DNA from: Streptomyces capillispiralis
GTDB taxonomy: Bacteria > Actinomycetota > Actinomycetes > Streptomycetales > Streptomycetaceae
DNA length: 64,000 nucleotides
Direction of reading: 5' to 3'
NCBI RefSeq assembly: GCF_007829875.1
Contig: NZ_VIWV01000001.1
Span: 2,450,501-2,514,500 of the forward strand
This document shows positions 48,836 through 58,022 of the stretch, one piece after another (position 1 is the first letter of the stretch; each line of letters opens with the position of its first letter). The notes beneath the pieces were generated by a model. It ran no database searches and had not been told where the DNA came from. It saw nothing but the letters and a program-made list of their open reading frames with translations. The position numbers and the translations under genes were made by a program.

Positions 48836-50632
48836 TTACTTCGTGGACTTCAGGCCGAGGTTGACGAAGTCGTACATCCCGCTGTAGCCGTCGGAGGTGT
48901 ACACGTTCGCCAGTCGGCTGCCGCGCCAGTTGAGGAACTTCTCGAAGACGAAGGGCAGGTAGTAGCCGCCCTCCATCACCTTGTGGTTGATCTCCGTGGC
49001 GATCTTGGCCTTGCCGGCGTCGTCCAGCGTGTTGACGTAGTCCTCGAACAGGCCGTCGATGGCCTTGTCCTTGATGAGCGCGTAGTTGTTGTTACCGCTC
49101 TCGAGGATGTAGTCGCTGTGCCACAGCGGCAGACCGTAGCCCTGGACGGACGGGAAGTCCGGGCCCCAGCCCATGATGATGATGCCGTAGTTCTTCTTGA
49201 TCACGTTCGCGGGGCTGCCGATGATGCCGGCGGTCTGCGAGCCGTCGTACTGGTCGATGTCGACGATGATGCCGACCTTCTTCAGCGACGCCTGGAGCGA
49301 CTCGGCGGTGGCCACCTCGACCGGCTTGTTGTTGCGGACCGCGATCGTGGTCTTGAAGCCGTTGGGCTTGCCGCAGGCCTTGAGCTCTTCCTTGGCCTTG
49401 GCGATGTTGCCCTTCTTGTTGGCACCCGCCATCTCGTACGGGTCGTACTTCTGGCCCTCGGCGCCCGGGACGGACGGCGGCAGCATGTTGGTGCCGATCT
49501 CGCCACCGGCCACCGGGCCGCCGCGCGCGGTCTGCAGGGAGACGTGGTCGGCCCCGTAGAGCACGGCCTTGCGGCAGTGGATGTTGTCGAACGGCTTCAC
49601 GCTCTGCGGGAAGACCGCGTAGCGGATGTAGCCGGAGACCGGGTTGTCCAGGTTGCCCTTGTGCTCCTGAAGGGCGGTGGTGCGGCCCTGCGGCGACAGA
49701 CCGGTCTGGGCGAGGTCCAGGTCGTAGTCACCGGCGATCAGACGGGCGTCGAGCTCGTTGGCGTTCGTGAAGAACTTGATCGTGATCTTGTCCGGGTACG
49801 CCTTGCGGACCGGGTCCGACTCCTGCTTCCACTCGGTGTTGCGGACCAGGGTGAGGTCCTTGCCGGGGCTGTAGGACTCGAACTTGTACGGGCCCGAGGA
49901 GAACGGGTGCAGACCGTACTTGGACTTGGTGTCCTTGTCCTGGCGGACCGGGGAGGCGGAGGTGAGCGCCAGCATCTCCTCGAAGTCCGAGTTGGCCTTC
50001 GGGAGCTTGAAGACGATGGTCTTGTCGTCCGGCGTCTCGATGGCCTTCAGGCCGAGCTTGTCCTTGGACTTGTCCTTGTACGGGCCCTGGTACTCGCCCT
50101 TGGGGTCGAGCACCTCCTTGAGGTACGTCGGACCGCCGGACAGCACGTCCTGCGCCCAGACGCGCTCGATGCCGTACTTGATGTCCTTGGAGGTGATCGG
50201 CTTGCCGTCCTCCCAGGTGATCCCGTCACGCAGGGTGTACGTGTAGGTCTTGCCGTCGTCCGTGACCTTCGCGGTGGAGGTCGCGAGGTCCGGCACCACG
50301 CCGGCGCCGGCCTCGCCCGGCTCCGTGGCGTTGGTGACGAGCTGACGGGAGTAGTAGCGGGAGAAGTTCCACATGAAGCCGTAGTAGCCGCGCGTGGTGT
50401 CCCACGAGTCGGCGTCCTGCGCGCTCGCGAACTTCAGCGTGCCGCCCTTCTTGGCCTGGTCGGCCTGGGCGACCTTGTTGTTCGCCGCGTCGAAGCCGGC
50501 GGCGCTGCCCTTCGAGCCGCCGTCGCTGTCGCTGCCGCCGCCGCCGCACGCCGCGGTGGTCAACAGCGCGGCGACCACTGCGGCAGCGGCCATGGCCTGC
50601 TTGCGCCGCCCTGAGGTGCGTTGGGTAGTCAC
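48836..50632 (-). CDS. ABC transporter substrate-binding lipoprotein, family 5 (DppA/OppA type)
   Basis: A 598-aa exported lipoprotein. The Arg-rich start (RTSGRRKQAMAAAAVVAALL) ends in lipobox TAAC, with the cysteine at residue 29 and a Gly/Ser linker after it. The mature SBP_bac_5 domain has DGITWEDGKPITSKDIKYGIERVW and SGPYKFESYSPGKDLTLVRNTEW. It is probably an oligopeptide-binding protein. The GTG at 50632 has GGAGG about 10 bases upstream. It sits second in the operon, after a permease gene, which differs from the locus at 6.7-13 kb. Confidence 0.94.
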   Translation of the reverse strand: MTTQRTSGRRKQAMAAAAVVAALLTTAACGGGGSDSDGGSKGSAAGFDAANNKVAQADQAKKGGTLKFASAQDADSWDTTRGYYGFMWNFSRYYSRQLVTNATEPGEAGAGVVPDLATSTAKVTDDGKTYTYTLRDGITWEDGKPITSKDIKYGIERVWAQDVLSGGPTYLKEVLDPKGEYQGPYKDKSKDKLGLKAIETPDDKTIVFKLPKANSDFEEMLALTSASPVRQDKDTKSKYGLHPFSSGPYKFESYSPGKDLTLVRNTEWKQESDPVRKAYPDKITIKFFTNANELDARLIAGDYDLDLAQTGLSPQGRTTALQEHKGNLDNPVSGYIRYAVFPQSVKPFDNIHCRKAVLYGADHVSLQTARGGPVAGGEIGTNMLPPSVPGAEGQKYDPYEMAGANKKGNIAKAKEELKACGKPNGFKTTIAVRNNKPVEVATAESLQASLKKVGIIVDIDQYDGSQTAGIIGSPANVIKKNYGIIIMGWGPDFPSVQGYGLPLWHSDYILESGNNNYALIKDKAIDGLFEDYVNTLDDAGKAKIATEINHKVMEGGYYLPFVFEKFLNWRGSRLANVYTSDGYSGMYDFVNLGLKSTK

Positions 50633-50702
50633 GATCTCGGATCCTCCGGATTAGATGAGAGACCCCGTGCAGGTGCCACGGGTCGCGTTGCGGTACGGCG
50701 GT

Positions 50703-51710
50703 TCAGCGGGAGGCCTTCGGGTCCAGCGCGTCACGCACGCCGTCACCGAAGAGGTTGAAGGCAAGAACGGTGATGAAGATCGCCACACCCGGGATCACCA
50801 TGTACATGGGATCCGACTTGTAGTAGTCGATCGCGCTCGAGAGCATCTGCCCCCAGGAGGCCGTGGGCGGCTTGACGCCCACACCCAGGAAGCTCAGCGC
50901 CGCTTCGGTGAGGATGTTGGTGGGGATCATCATCGTCGTGTAGACGATGATCGGCGCGACCAGGTTGGGCAGCAGCTCCTTGAACAGGATGTAGAGCCGC
51001 CCGGCGCCCAGCGAGCGGGCCGCCTCGACGTACTCCCGTTCGCGCATGGAGAGCGTCTGACCGCGCACCACGCGCCCGATGTAGGGCCAGCCGAAGAAGC
51101 CGATGACGAGGATCATCACGAACAGGCGCACGCCGGTGCCGGACAGGCCCAGCATGTTGTTCGGCATGACGGAGACCAGCGCGATGATGAACAGCAGCTG
51201 CGGGAAGGCCAGCAGGCCGTCCATGACCCGGCTGATGAGCGAGTCCACCCAGCCGCCGAAGAAGCCGGCGAGGATGCCCAGGACGGTGCCGACGATCACG
51301 GCGACGACGGCCGACAGGAAGCCGACGAGCAGCGAGATGCGGGCGCCGTAGACGATGCGGGCGAAGATGTCGCGGCCGTTGACCGGCTCCACGCCGAGCA
51401 GGTGCTCTCCGCTGATGCCGCCGAGGGAGCCGACGGGGGTTCCGAAGAGCGGGTCGATCAGGTCCTCGTGGTGCGTCTCGGGGTCCTGGCCGACGAGGGC
51501 GGTGATCACGGGGGCCAGCAGCGCGACGGCGATGAGCAGCAGCACCACGGCGCCGCCCGCGAGGGCCAGTTTGTCCCGTTTCAAGCGCTCCCAGGCGATC
51601 CGGCCCAGGGAACGTCCCTGCACCGCCTTGGCCTCGGTGCCGGCAACCGCCGCTTCCTCGGCCGCGCTCGGGGCCGTTTCGGCGGTCGGCTCGTGCAATG
51701 GTGCCGTCAT
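50703..51710 (-). CDS. ABC transporter permease, DppC type
   Basis: A 335-aa permease with an Ala/Glu-rich cytosolic leader (residues 1-40), a first helix at about 50-72, then the transport domain. The EAA loop is EYVEAARSLGAGRLYILFKELLP, and the hallmark is TEAALSFLGVGVKPPTASWG. It is the first gene of the second Dpp-type operon, 70 bp before the binding-protein gene. Confidence 0.94.
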   Translation of the reverse strand: MTAPLHEPTAETAPSAAEEAAVAGTEAKAVQGRSLGRIAWERLKRDKLALAGGAVVLLLIAVALLAPVITALVGQDPETHHEDLIDPLFGTPVGSLGGISGEHLLGVEPVNGRDIFARIVYGARISLLVGFLSAVVAVIVGTVLGILAGFFGGWVDSLISRVMDGLLAFPQLLFIIALVSVMPNNMLGLSGTGVRLFVMILVIGFFGWPYIGRVVRGQTLSMREREYVEAARSLGAGRLYILFKELLPNLVAPIIVYTTMMIPTNILTEAALSFLGVGVKPPTASWGQMLSSAIDYYKSDPMYMVIPGVAIFITVLAFNLFGDGVRDALDPKASR

Positions 51711-51783
51711 CTGGCAGGGACCCCTCTCAACCGGCGGTGACCGGCCCGGACTTGCCGCTGTAGCGGCGTCATCACTCTGTCGT

Positions 51784-51801
51784 ACAAAAGGGCGAACGCC
51801 C
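51784..51801 (-). promoter_or_regulatory. leader hairpin with U-run before the second Dpp operon
   Basis: Read on the minus strand, GGGC-GTTC-GCCC is followed at once by TTTTGT, the form of an intrinsic terminator. It lies about 75-90 bp upstream of the first gene of the operon and would act as an attenuator if transcription starts further upstream (inference). The stem is only 4-5 bp. Confidence 0.35.
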
Positions 51802-52022
51802 CTGGTGCGGGAGTCTTCAACGCTTCGGCGCCGCCTTGCCAGACTTGGCGATGAATGGATGCGTAAACGTGATGCTGTCTGGGGGGTTCCGTTATGCGGA
51901 CGGCGGGTAACGAGGGTCGGACGCGGGCAAGTTGGGACATTGTTCGCAAGATGGGATCTTACGCCTGCTTCTACGCGCGAAGAACCCCGGCCCCCTCCGT
52001 GGAGGCGGAAGCCGGATGCGCC

Positions 52023-52820
52023 TCAGTAGCGGCCCGGCGCGGGCGGGTAGCCGTACCCCGCCGCGGGGGCGGTCGCGGGGGCCGGCGCGTGGGCCTCGCG
52101 GTCGTAGAACGGGCGGGCGTTGGCGCGCAGCCACATCGCGACCGGGTCGTGCTCGTCGGACATGGCGACGGTCGACACCGGCAGCCCGTCCGGGACCGCG
52201 CCGAGGGACTGCCGCATCATCGCGCGCACCGCGTCCACGGCGGGCGGGGAGGTGTCGTACACGTCCAGCCCGATGGCGAGGTACGGGGCGCCCAGCGCGG
52301 GCTGCACCCAGGCGCGGCGCAGCGCGCGGACGGCCGGGGTGCGGTGGGCGTTCTGCGCGAGGAGGGCGTAGAACTGCGGGATCTCGATGGCCGGTTCGGA
52401 CAGCCGCAGCGGTCCGGCGGGCTGGCGGTCCAGGCCGCTCGCGATCCGGCGCAGGTCCAGCCAGGGGATGCCGAGGCCGCCGCCGGGGGCGTGCGGGTTG
52501 AGCCAGAGCCCGTAGCGGTCGGGGTAGAGCGCGCGGGCCACTTCGAGCCCGTCGACCAGTTCGTACGACCGGTTCCAGCCGCTGGCCGACAGCTCCTGGG
52601 CGGAGGTGACGCAGGGCGCGTAGCCGAAGCCGTCGACCTCCATGTTCCCGTACTGGGCGTCCGGGGAGCCCGCCTGGCCGTGCCACAGCAGCATCCAGAC
52701 CTGGCCGGACGAGGGGGTCGCGAGAGCGCGCAGCAACGCCTCGTAGGCGTCGTAACGCCCGGGCGTCACCTGGCGCAGCATGTGCTCGACCTGCCCGGCC
52801 GCCGCGGTGCCAGCGCTCAC
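52023..52820 (-). CDS. SseB-family (enhanced serine sensitivity) protein
   Basis: A 265-aa soluble protein resembling the SseB family. It has an N-terminal domain (YDAYEALLRALATPSSGQVWMLLWHG, DGFGYAPCVTSAQELSASGW) and a C-terminal domain (APYLAIGLDVYDTSPPAVDAVR) with a Pro/Ala/Tyr-rich tail. The GTG at 52820 is preferred, with a GGAGG-like run upstream; an ATG at 52841 is the alternative. SseB was named for serine sensitivity in E. coli. Its neighbours here, glyA and sdaA, fit that theme. The mechanism is unknown. Confidence 0.78.
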   Translation of the reverse strand: MSAGTAAAGQVEHMLRQVTPGRYDAYEALLRALATPSSGQVWMLLWHGQAGSPDAQYGNMEVDGFGYAPCVTSAQELSASGWNRSYELVDGLEVARALYPDRYGLWLNPHAPGGGLGIPWLDLRRIASGLDRQPAGPLRLSEPAIEIPQFYALLAQNAHRTPAVRALRRAWVQPALGAPYLAIGLDVYDTSPPAVDAVRAMMRQSLGAVPDGLPVSTVAMSDEHDPVAMWLRANARPFYDREAHAPAPATAPAAGYGYPPAPGRY

Positions 52821-52925
52821 TTGTATCGCCCCTCCGTACAACCCCAGCCGGCCAATGAACCTAGCTTAAGCCGACCGCGCCCGGGCAGCCGCTGCGCGTG
52901 CGCGGCGCGGCCGCCCGGGCGCGGG

Positions 52926-53705
52926 TCACGGCTGGTGTTGGTAGAAGGGCCGGACGCGGGTGCGCATCCAGTCGCCGACCGGGTCCTGGGCCACGTCCAG
53001 GAGGACCAGGTTGACCGGCCACCGCACCGGCGCGCGGCCCAGCGCGCGGCCGAGCGCGTCCATCGGCAGGGCGCGCGCGTCGCCCTGCCACTCGGCGAGC
53101 TCCACCCCGACGAAGAGCACGGGCTCGGCCGTCTCGATCGCCGCCAGGCAGCGGCGGGCGCTGGTCACCACGGCGAGGGACGCGAACTCCTCCGAGGCCG
53201 CGGTGAGGAAGTCCACCGGGTCGTCCTGCCAGTCGGGCTCGAACAGCCGGACCCGGCCACCGGCGGCCGAACCGTCCAGTGGGGTGCGCCCGGCCCGGCA
53301 CAGCTCCGCCACGGCCGCCGGCGGCAGCGGGATGCCGACCACGCCACCGGGGTTCACCGCGATCCCGGCCTGCGGCGGCAGACCGCGGGCGAACTCCACG
53401 GCGGGCGCGATGGTGTACGACATGTGGGAGCCGACGACCTGGCGGAACTGCTCCTCGGAGCTGAACACCGGGACGTAGGCCTGGCCGTCGAGCTCCATGG
53501 TGGGCAGGTCGAGCGGGCCGCTGTCCGGGCCGCCGCCGTTCGGCAGCGGTATCCAGACGAAGCTGCGGCCCAGCACCTCGACGATCCTGCCCCCTGCCGA
53601 GGGGACGCCGAGGGAGGCGGAGAGCACCTCCTCCAGCTCGTTGCCGGGCCATCCACCGTGCGGATGGGGATGCGCCTGCGCCGGGAAGTCCGCCGGGAAG
53701 TCCAT
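52926..53705 (-). CDS. SseB-family (enhanced serine sensitivity) protein
   Basis: A 259-aa paralogue-like protein with the same two-domain layout. The N-terminal domain is ELEEVLSASLGVPSAGGRIVEVLGRSFVWIPLP, with YVPVFSSEEQFRQVV, and the C-terminal domain (ALGRAPVRWPVNLVLLDVAQDPVGDWM) is followed by RVRPFYQHQP. The ending resembles the ARPFYDREA segment of the neighbour, suggesting an old duplication. It lies about 105 bp upstream of the other SseB gene, both leftward. Role unknown. Confidence 0.82.
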   Translation of the reverse strand: MDFPADFPAQAHPHPHGGWPGNELEEVLSASLGVPSAGGRIVEVLGRSFVWIPLPNGGGPDSGPLDLPTMELDGQAYVPVFSSEEQFRQVVGSHMSYTIAPAVEFARGLPPQAGIAVNPGGVVGIPLPPAAVAELCRAGRTPLDGSAAGGRVRLFEPDWQDDPVDFLTAASEEFASLAVVTSARRCLAAIETAEPVLFVGVELAEWQGDARALPMDALGRALGRAPVRWPVNLVLLDVAQDPVGDWMRTRVRPFYQHQP

Positions 53706-53781
53706 CTGCCTACCACCTGCCTGGAACCACTGCTGTGGCTGGAAAGGCTAACCGCTGCCGGGGGCTCCGCGCCGGGGCCGG

Positions 53782-54450
53782 TCAGGCCGCGAAGCCGATG
53801 CGGCGGAGCGTGTCGGCCGCGTCCCGGTCGATCAGGACCGCCGAACCGCAGCCGGCCGGGACCTCCCCGCGCTCCACGGCGCGCAGCAGCCGGTCGCCGG
53901 CCGCGCGGTGGCGCAGGAACGCGTACCGGGAGACCCCGCGCCCGCGCTCGCGCTGGCCGGCCAGCGCCTCCTGCGGTGTGACGTCGAGCAGCAGCAGGTG
54001 CAGGGCGGCGCCCCTGCGTCGGGCCTCGCGGGCCAGCCAGCGGCGCACCCAGGCCTGCGTCCCGCAGTCGTGGACGACGATGCCCCCGCCGGCCCGCAGC
54101 GCCCGGCGCAGCCCGGCGTAGTGCGCGAGGCGGACCAGCGGGCGGTACACCCCGTACGGCAGGAAGTGCGGCATGCGGCGCTCCCAGCGGTCCCGGGTGT
54201 TCTGCGAGTCGATGCCGACGCCGCGCACCGCGCGCCGCATCAGCGTGGACTTGCCGCTGCCGGGCAGTCCGGTGACCACGACGAGGTCCCGGGGCCCGAA
54301 GAGCAGGGCGCGCGGGCTGCGGCCGGCCCGGGCGCGCAGATCGCGGACGACGGGCGCCGGCAGCGCGCCGCGGGCCCCCCGGACCTGAGCGGCCGGCTGC
54401 TGGGGCAGCGCGACCCCCGTGGTGGTGGCGCACGCCGTGGTCCTGTTCAC
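53782..54450 (-). CDS. P-loop ATPase/kinase-like protein (AAA_33 type)
   Basis: A 222-aa protein with Walker A GLPGSGKST (residues 61-69). The next segment DSQNTRDRWERRMPHFLPYG and the acid-containing GGIVVHDCGTQAWVRRWLAREARRR resemble small nucleotide kinases and zeta-like kinases, and LLLLDVTPQEALAGQRERGRG forms the lid region. The GTG at 54450 has GGAGG upstream. It is divergent from the glycine riboswitch/gcvT unit. I see no antitoxin gene beside it, so a toxin role is not favoured. Confidence 0.82.
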   Translation of the reverse strand: MNRTTACATTTGVALPQQPAAQVRGARGALPAPVVRDLRARAGRSPRALLFGPRDLVVVTGLPGSGKSTLMRRAVRGVGIDSQNTRDRWERRMPHFLPYGVYRPLVRLAHYAGLRRALRAGGGIVVHDCGTQAWVRRWLAREARRRGAALHLLLLDVTPQEALAGQRERGRGVSRYAFLRHRAAGDRLLRAVERGEVPAGCGSAVLIDRDAADTLRRIGFAA

Positions 54451-54540
54451 CGTGATCGTCCTCCCCTGGGGCCAGGTACGAGTCCCAATCCCCACCGAGT
54501 GTAAAGAAAAGGTAATGCCGGGCGCCTCTCGATTCCGTCC

Positions 54541-54576
54541 GTTTCGTGAAACAGGCCTGTCACAGCCTGCTGTGAC
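54541..54576. promoter_or_regulatory. three adjoining palindromes upstream of the glycine riboswitch
   Basis: GTTTC-GT-GAAAC (54541-54552), ACAGGCCTGT (54551-54560) and GTCACAGC-CT-GCTGTGAC (54559-54576) lie end to end in the gap between the ATPase gene and the riboswitch. The last is an 18-bp perfect inverted repeat with a two-base centre, a good size for a homodimer operator. No regulator is identified. Confidence 0.45.
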
Positions 54577-54678
54577 CGTGCCCGTACGCCGTGTGCACCC
54601 CAGAGAAAGGGTCCCCCTGCCGCACCCCCGCGATGCGTGCAATGATGTGCGCGCCAACTGCATACCGGCCGTTTGAAT

Positions 54679-54893
54679 CCGCGCGGGAGAGTCCCCGGCA
54701 CCGTTTGCCGCCGGGGCGCCGAAGGAGCAAGTCCCTCCCTTGAATCTCTCAGGCCCCGTTACCGCGCGGGCGAGGCACATCTGAAAAGCGGGCCGCCGCA
54801 GCCGTGCTGCGTCGGCTCCACCCAAGGTGCAAGCCATGAGCCCTCCCCTGCGCGGGTGGTCATGGCGAACCTCTCAGGTTCCGATGACAGATG
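54679..54893 (+). ncRNA. tandem glycine riboswitch
   Basis: Two glycine aptamers lie in series upstream of gcvT. Aptamer I is closed by a P1 of CCGCGCGG at 54679-54686 and 54762-54769, and contains GGGAGAGT, GCCGAAGGAGCAAGT and AATCTCTCAGG. Aptamer II is closed by CATCTG (54778-54783) with CAGATG (54888-54893), and contains CCCAAGGTGCAAGCC and AACCTCTCAGGTTCCGATGACAGA. These are the conserved glycine-riboswitch core motifs. Glycine binding is expected to switch on the glycine cleavage genes downstream. The expression platform is the 78 bp from 54894 to 54971; no clear terminator is seen there. Confidence 0.95.
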
Positions 54894-54971
54894 GGGAGGA
54901 ACCGCCCTCGCCTTCCCCCACGCTCGGACGCACTCGCGCGGGAGGGACCCCATCGCCTTGGGAGACGACCG

Positions 54972-56090
54972 ATGAGCAGTACCGAACCCCGCCGGACCGC
55001 GCTCGATGCCCTGCATCGCTCGCTCGGCGCGACGATGACCGACTTCGCCGGCTGGGACATGCCCCTGCGCTACGGCTCCGAGCGCGACGAGCACAACGCC
55101 GTGCGCACGCGGGCCGGCCTGTTCGACCTCTCGCACATGGGCGAGATCACGGTCACCGGCCCGCGGGCCGCCGCCCTCCTCGACTTCGCCCTGGTGGGCA
55201 ACATCGGCGGGGTGAAGCCCGGTCGTGCCCGCTACACCATGATCTGCCGCGAGGACGGCGGCATCCTGGACGACCTGATCGTCTACCGGCTCGGCGAGAC
55301 CGAGTACATGGTCGTGGCCAACGCCTCCAACGCCCAGGTGGTGCTGGACGCGCTGGTGGAGCGCTCGGCCGGCTTCGACGCCGAGGTGCGCGACGACCGG
55401 GACGCGTACGCGCTGCTCGCCGTCCAGGGCCCCGAGTCCCCCGGCATCCTGAAGTCCCTCACCGACGCCGACCTCGACGGCCTGAAGTACTACGCCGGCC
55501 TGCCCGGCACCGTCGCCGGCGTCCCCGCGCTCATCGCCCGCACCGGCTACACCGGCGAGGACGGCTTCGAGCTGTTCGTGAAGCCGGAGCACGCGGTGGA
55601 ACTGTGGCAGGCGCTGACCAAGGCGGGCGAGGGCGCGGGCCTGGTCCCGTGCGGTCTCTCCTGCCGGGACACGCTGCGCCTGGAGGCGGGCATGCCGCTG
55701 TACGGGCACGAGCTGACCACCTCGCTGACGCCCTTCGACGCCGGTCTGGGCCGGGTGGTGAAGTTCGAGAAGGAGGGCGACTTCGTGGGCCGCGCGGCGC
55801 TGGCCGAGGCCGCCGAGCGCGCCGCGGCCGAACCGCCCCGGGTCCTGGTCGGCCTGGTCGCCGAGGGCCGCCGGGTCCCGCGCGCCGGGTACCCGGTCGT
55901 CGCGGGCGGCGAGGTGATCGGCGAGGTCACCTCCGGCGCCCCCTCCCCGACGCTGGGCAAGCCGATCGCGATGGCCTACGTGGACGCCGCGCACGCGGCG
56001 CCGGGCACCGAGGGCGTCGGCGTGGACATCCGCGGCAGCCACGAGCCGTACGAGGTCGTGGCGCTGCCGTTCTACAAGCGGCAGAAGTGA
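54972..56090 (+). CDS. gcvT: glycine cleavage system T protein (aminomethyltransferase)
   Basis: A 372-aa tetrahydrofolate-dependent enzyme that takes the aminomethyl group from lipoyl-H protein, releasing ammonia and methylene-THF. It has FAGWDMPLRYGSERDEHNAVR, the DLSHMGEI motif, the folate-site Asp region YTGEDGFELF and LRLEAGMPLYGHEL. The ATG at 54972 has GGGAG eight bases upstream. It is the first gene under the riboswitch. A small stem (56115-56129) lies in the 123-bp gap before gcvH. Confidence 0.96.
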   Translation: MSSTEPRRTALDALHRSLGATMTDFAGWDMPLRYGSERDEHNAVRTRAGLFDLSHMGEITVTGPRAAALLDFALVGNIGGVKPGRARYTMICREDGGILDDLIVYRLGETEYMVVANASNAQVVLDALVERSAGFDAEVRDDRDAYALLAVQGPESPGILKSLTDADLDGLKYYAGLPGTVAGVPALIARTGYTGEDGFELFVKPEHAVELWQALTKAGEGAGLVPCGLSCRDTLRLEAGMPLYGHELTTSLTPFDAGLGRVVKFEKEGDFVGRAALAEAAERAAAEPPRVLVGLVAEGRRVPRAGYPVVAGGEVIGEVTSGAPSPTLGKPIAMAYVDAAHAAPGTEGVGVDIRGSHEPYEVVALPFYKRQK

Positions 56091-56213
56091 CACCGTCGTA
56101 GCGTTTCCGGACCGCCGCAGGGTCTGCGGCCGGGTACGTCGTACCTGGTCACAGGTGTGTTCCGCGGCCCCCTCCGTCATCAGCAGTCCCCCGCGTACAG
56201 GAGAATTCCAGCC

Positions 56214-56591
56214 ATGAGCAACCCCCAGCAGCTGCGTTACAGCAAGGAGCACGAGTGGCTGTCGGCCGCCGAGGACGGCGTGTCGACGGTCGGCATCACG
56301 GAGCACGCGGCCAACGCGCTCGGCGACGTGGTCTTCGTCCAGCTCCCCGAGGTCGGTGACGACGTGACCGCGGGCGAGACCTGCGGCGAGCTGGAGTCGA
56401 CCAAGTCGGTCAGCGACCTGTACTCCCCGGTCTCCGGTGAGATCACCGAGGTCAACGAGGACGTCGTGAACGACCCGTCCCTGGTGAACTCGGCCCCCTT
56501 CGAGGGCGGCTGGCTGTTCAAGGTGCGCGTCACCGACGAGCCGGCCGACCTGCTGACCGCCGCCGAGTACGACGCCCACATCACGGGCTGA
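56214..56591 (+). CDS. gcvH: glycine cleavage system H protein
   Basis: A 125-aa lipoyl carrier of the glycine cleavage complex. The lipoylated lysine is Lys64 in [12 protein letters not shown], and the family Gly near [15 protein letters not shown] is present. The ATG at 56214 has AGGAG about 12 bases upstream; an earlier ATG at 56157 lacks a good site. The gene ends 14 bp before glyA. The P protein gene (gcvP) is not in this window. Confidence 0.97.
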   Translation: MSNPQQLRYSKEHEWLSAAEDGVSTVGITEHAANALGDVVFVQLPEVGDDVTAGETCGELESTKSVSDLYSPVSGEITEVNEDVVNDPSLVNSAPFEGGWLFKVRVTDEPADLLTAAEYDAHITG

Positions 56592-56605
56592 GGAGCCGTA
56601 GCCGC

Positions 56606-57865
56606 ATGTCGCTTCTGAACACGCCCCTGCACGAGCTCGACCCGGCGGTCGCCGCCGCGGTCGACGCCGAGCTGCACCGCCAGCAGTCCACCCTCGAGAT
56701 GATCGCCTCGGAGAACTTCGCCCCGGTCGCGGTCATGGAGGCCCAGGGCTCGGTCCTCACCAACAAGTACGCCGAGGGCTACCCCGGCCGCCGCTACTAC
56801 GGCGGCTGCGAGCACGTCGACGTGATCGAGCAGATCGCCATCGACCGGGTCAAGGAGCTCTTCGGCGCCGAGCACGCCAACGTGCAGCCGCACTCCGGCG
56901 CGCAGGCCAACGCCGCCGCGATGTTCGCGCTGCTCAAGCCCGGCGACACCATCATGGGCCTGAACCTGGCGCACGGCGGGCACCTGACCCACGGCATGAA
57001 GATCAACTTCTCCGGCAAGCTCTACGACGTGGTCGCGTACCACGTGGGTGACGACGGCCAGGTCGACATGGCCGAGGTCGAGCGCCTCGCCAAGGAGAGC
57101 AAGCCGAAGCTGATCGTCGCCGGCTGGTCGGCGTACCCGCGGCAGCTGGACTTCGCCGCGTTCCGCCGGATTGCGGACGAGGTCGGCGCCTACCTCATGG
57201 TCGACATGGCGCACTTCGCCGGTCTGGTGGCCGCGGGCCTGCACCCGAACCCGGTGCCGCACGCCCACGTCGTGACGACCACCACGCACAAGACCCTCGG
57301 CGGTCCGCGCGGCGGTGTGATCCTCTCCACGGCCGAGCTGGCCAAGAAGATCAACTCGGCGGTCTTCCCCGGCCAGCAGGGCGGCCCGCTGGAGCACGTG
57401 ATCGCCGCCAAGGCGGTCGCCTTCAAGGTGTGCGCCACCGAGGACTTCAAGGAGCGCCAGCGCCGCACCCTGGAGGGCGCCCGCATCCTGGCCGAGCGCC
57501 TGGTCCAGGACGACGTCAAGGCGGTCGGCGTGGACGTGCTGTCCGGCGGCACCGACGTGCACCTGGTCCTGGTCGACCTGCGCGACTCGGAGCTGGACGG
57601 GCAGCAGGCCGAGGACCGGCTCCACGAGGTCGGCATCACCGTCAACCGCAACGCGATCCCGAACGACCCGCGCCCGCCGATGGTCACCTCGGGTCTGCGC
57701 ATCGGCACGCCCGCCCTGGCCACCCGCGGCTTCACCGCCGAGGACTTCGCCGAGGTCGCGGACGTGATCGCCGAGACGCTCAAGCCGTCGTACGACGTCG
57801 AGGCCCTCCGGGCACGGGTGACCGCTCTCGCCGGGAAGCACCCGCTGTACCCCGGTCTGAAGTAA
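56606..57865 (+). CDS. glyA: serine hydroxymethyltransferase
   Basis: A 419-aa PLP enzyme interconverting serine and glycine with tetrahydrofolate. Schiff-base Lys229 lies in [24 protein letters not shown], the [15 protein letters not shown] loop and the [11 protein letters not shown] motif are intact. Length and lysine position match the E. coli enzyme. It is co-transcribed with gcvH. Confidence 0.98.
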   Translation: MSLLNTPLHELDPAVAAAVDAELHRQQSTLEMIASENFAPVAVMEAQGSVLTNKYAEGYPGRRYYGGCEHVDVIEQIAIDRVKELFGAEHANVQPHSGAQANAAAMFALLKPGDTIMGLNLAHGGHLTHGMKINFSGKLYDVVAYHVGDDGQVDMAEVERLAKESKPKLIVAGWSAYPRQLDFAAFRRIADEVGAYLMVDMAHFAGLVAAGLHPNPVPHAHVVTTTTHKTLGGPRGGVILSTAELAKKINSAVFPGQQGGPLEHVIAAKAVAFKVCATEDFKERQRRTLEGARILAERLVQDDVKAVGVDVLSGGTDVHLVLVDLRDSELDGQQAEDRLHEVGITVNRNAIPNDPRPPMVTSGLRIGTPALATRGFTAEDFAEVADVIAETLKPSYDVEALRARVTALAGKHPLYPGLK

Positions 57866-58022
57866 TTCCGTACCCTTTCGTTCGTACGGACATCCGGGGC
57901 ATCGCGCACACTGGGTCAGTGGGCGCGGTGCCCCGTTCCGTGCCGCGCGCCTCGCGCGCCCTTCCCGTACCACCCCCTTTCCGGCGGACAGCGCCGTCCG
58001 TCACACGCTTAGGAGTCCTCCC

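Noticed and set aside
53782..54450. Zeta-type toxin of a toxin-antitoxin pair
   Set aside because: The P-loop fold fits loosely, but no small antitoxin gene is adjacent, and the divergent neighbour is the gcv riboswitch.
54679..54769. Repeated CCGCGCGG palindromes as protein operators
   Set aside because: They are explained as the two strands of P1 of the first glycine aptamer.
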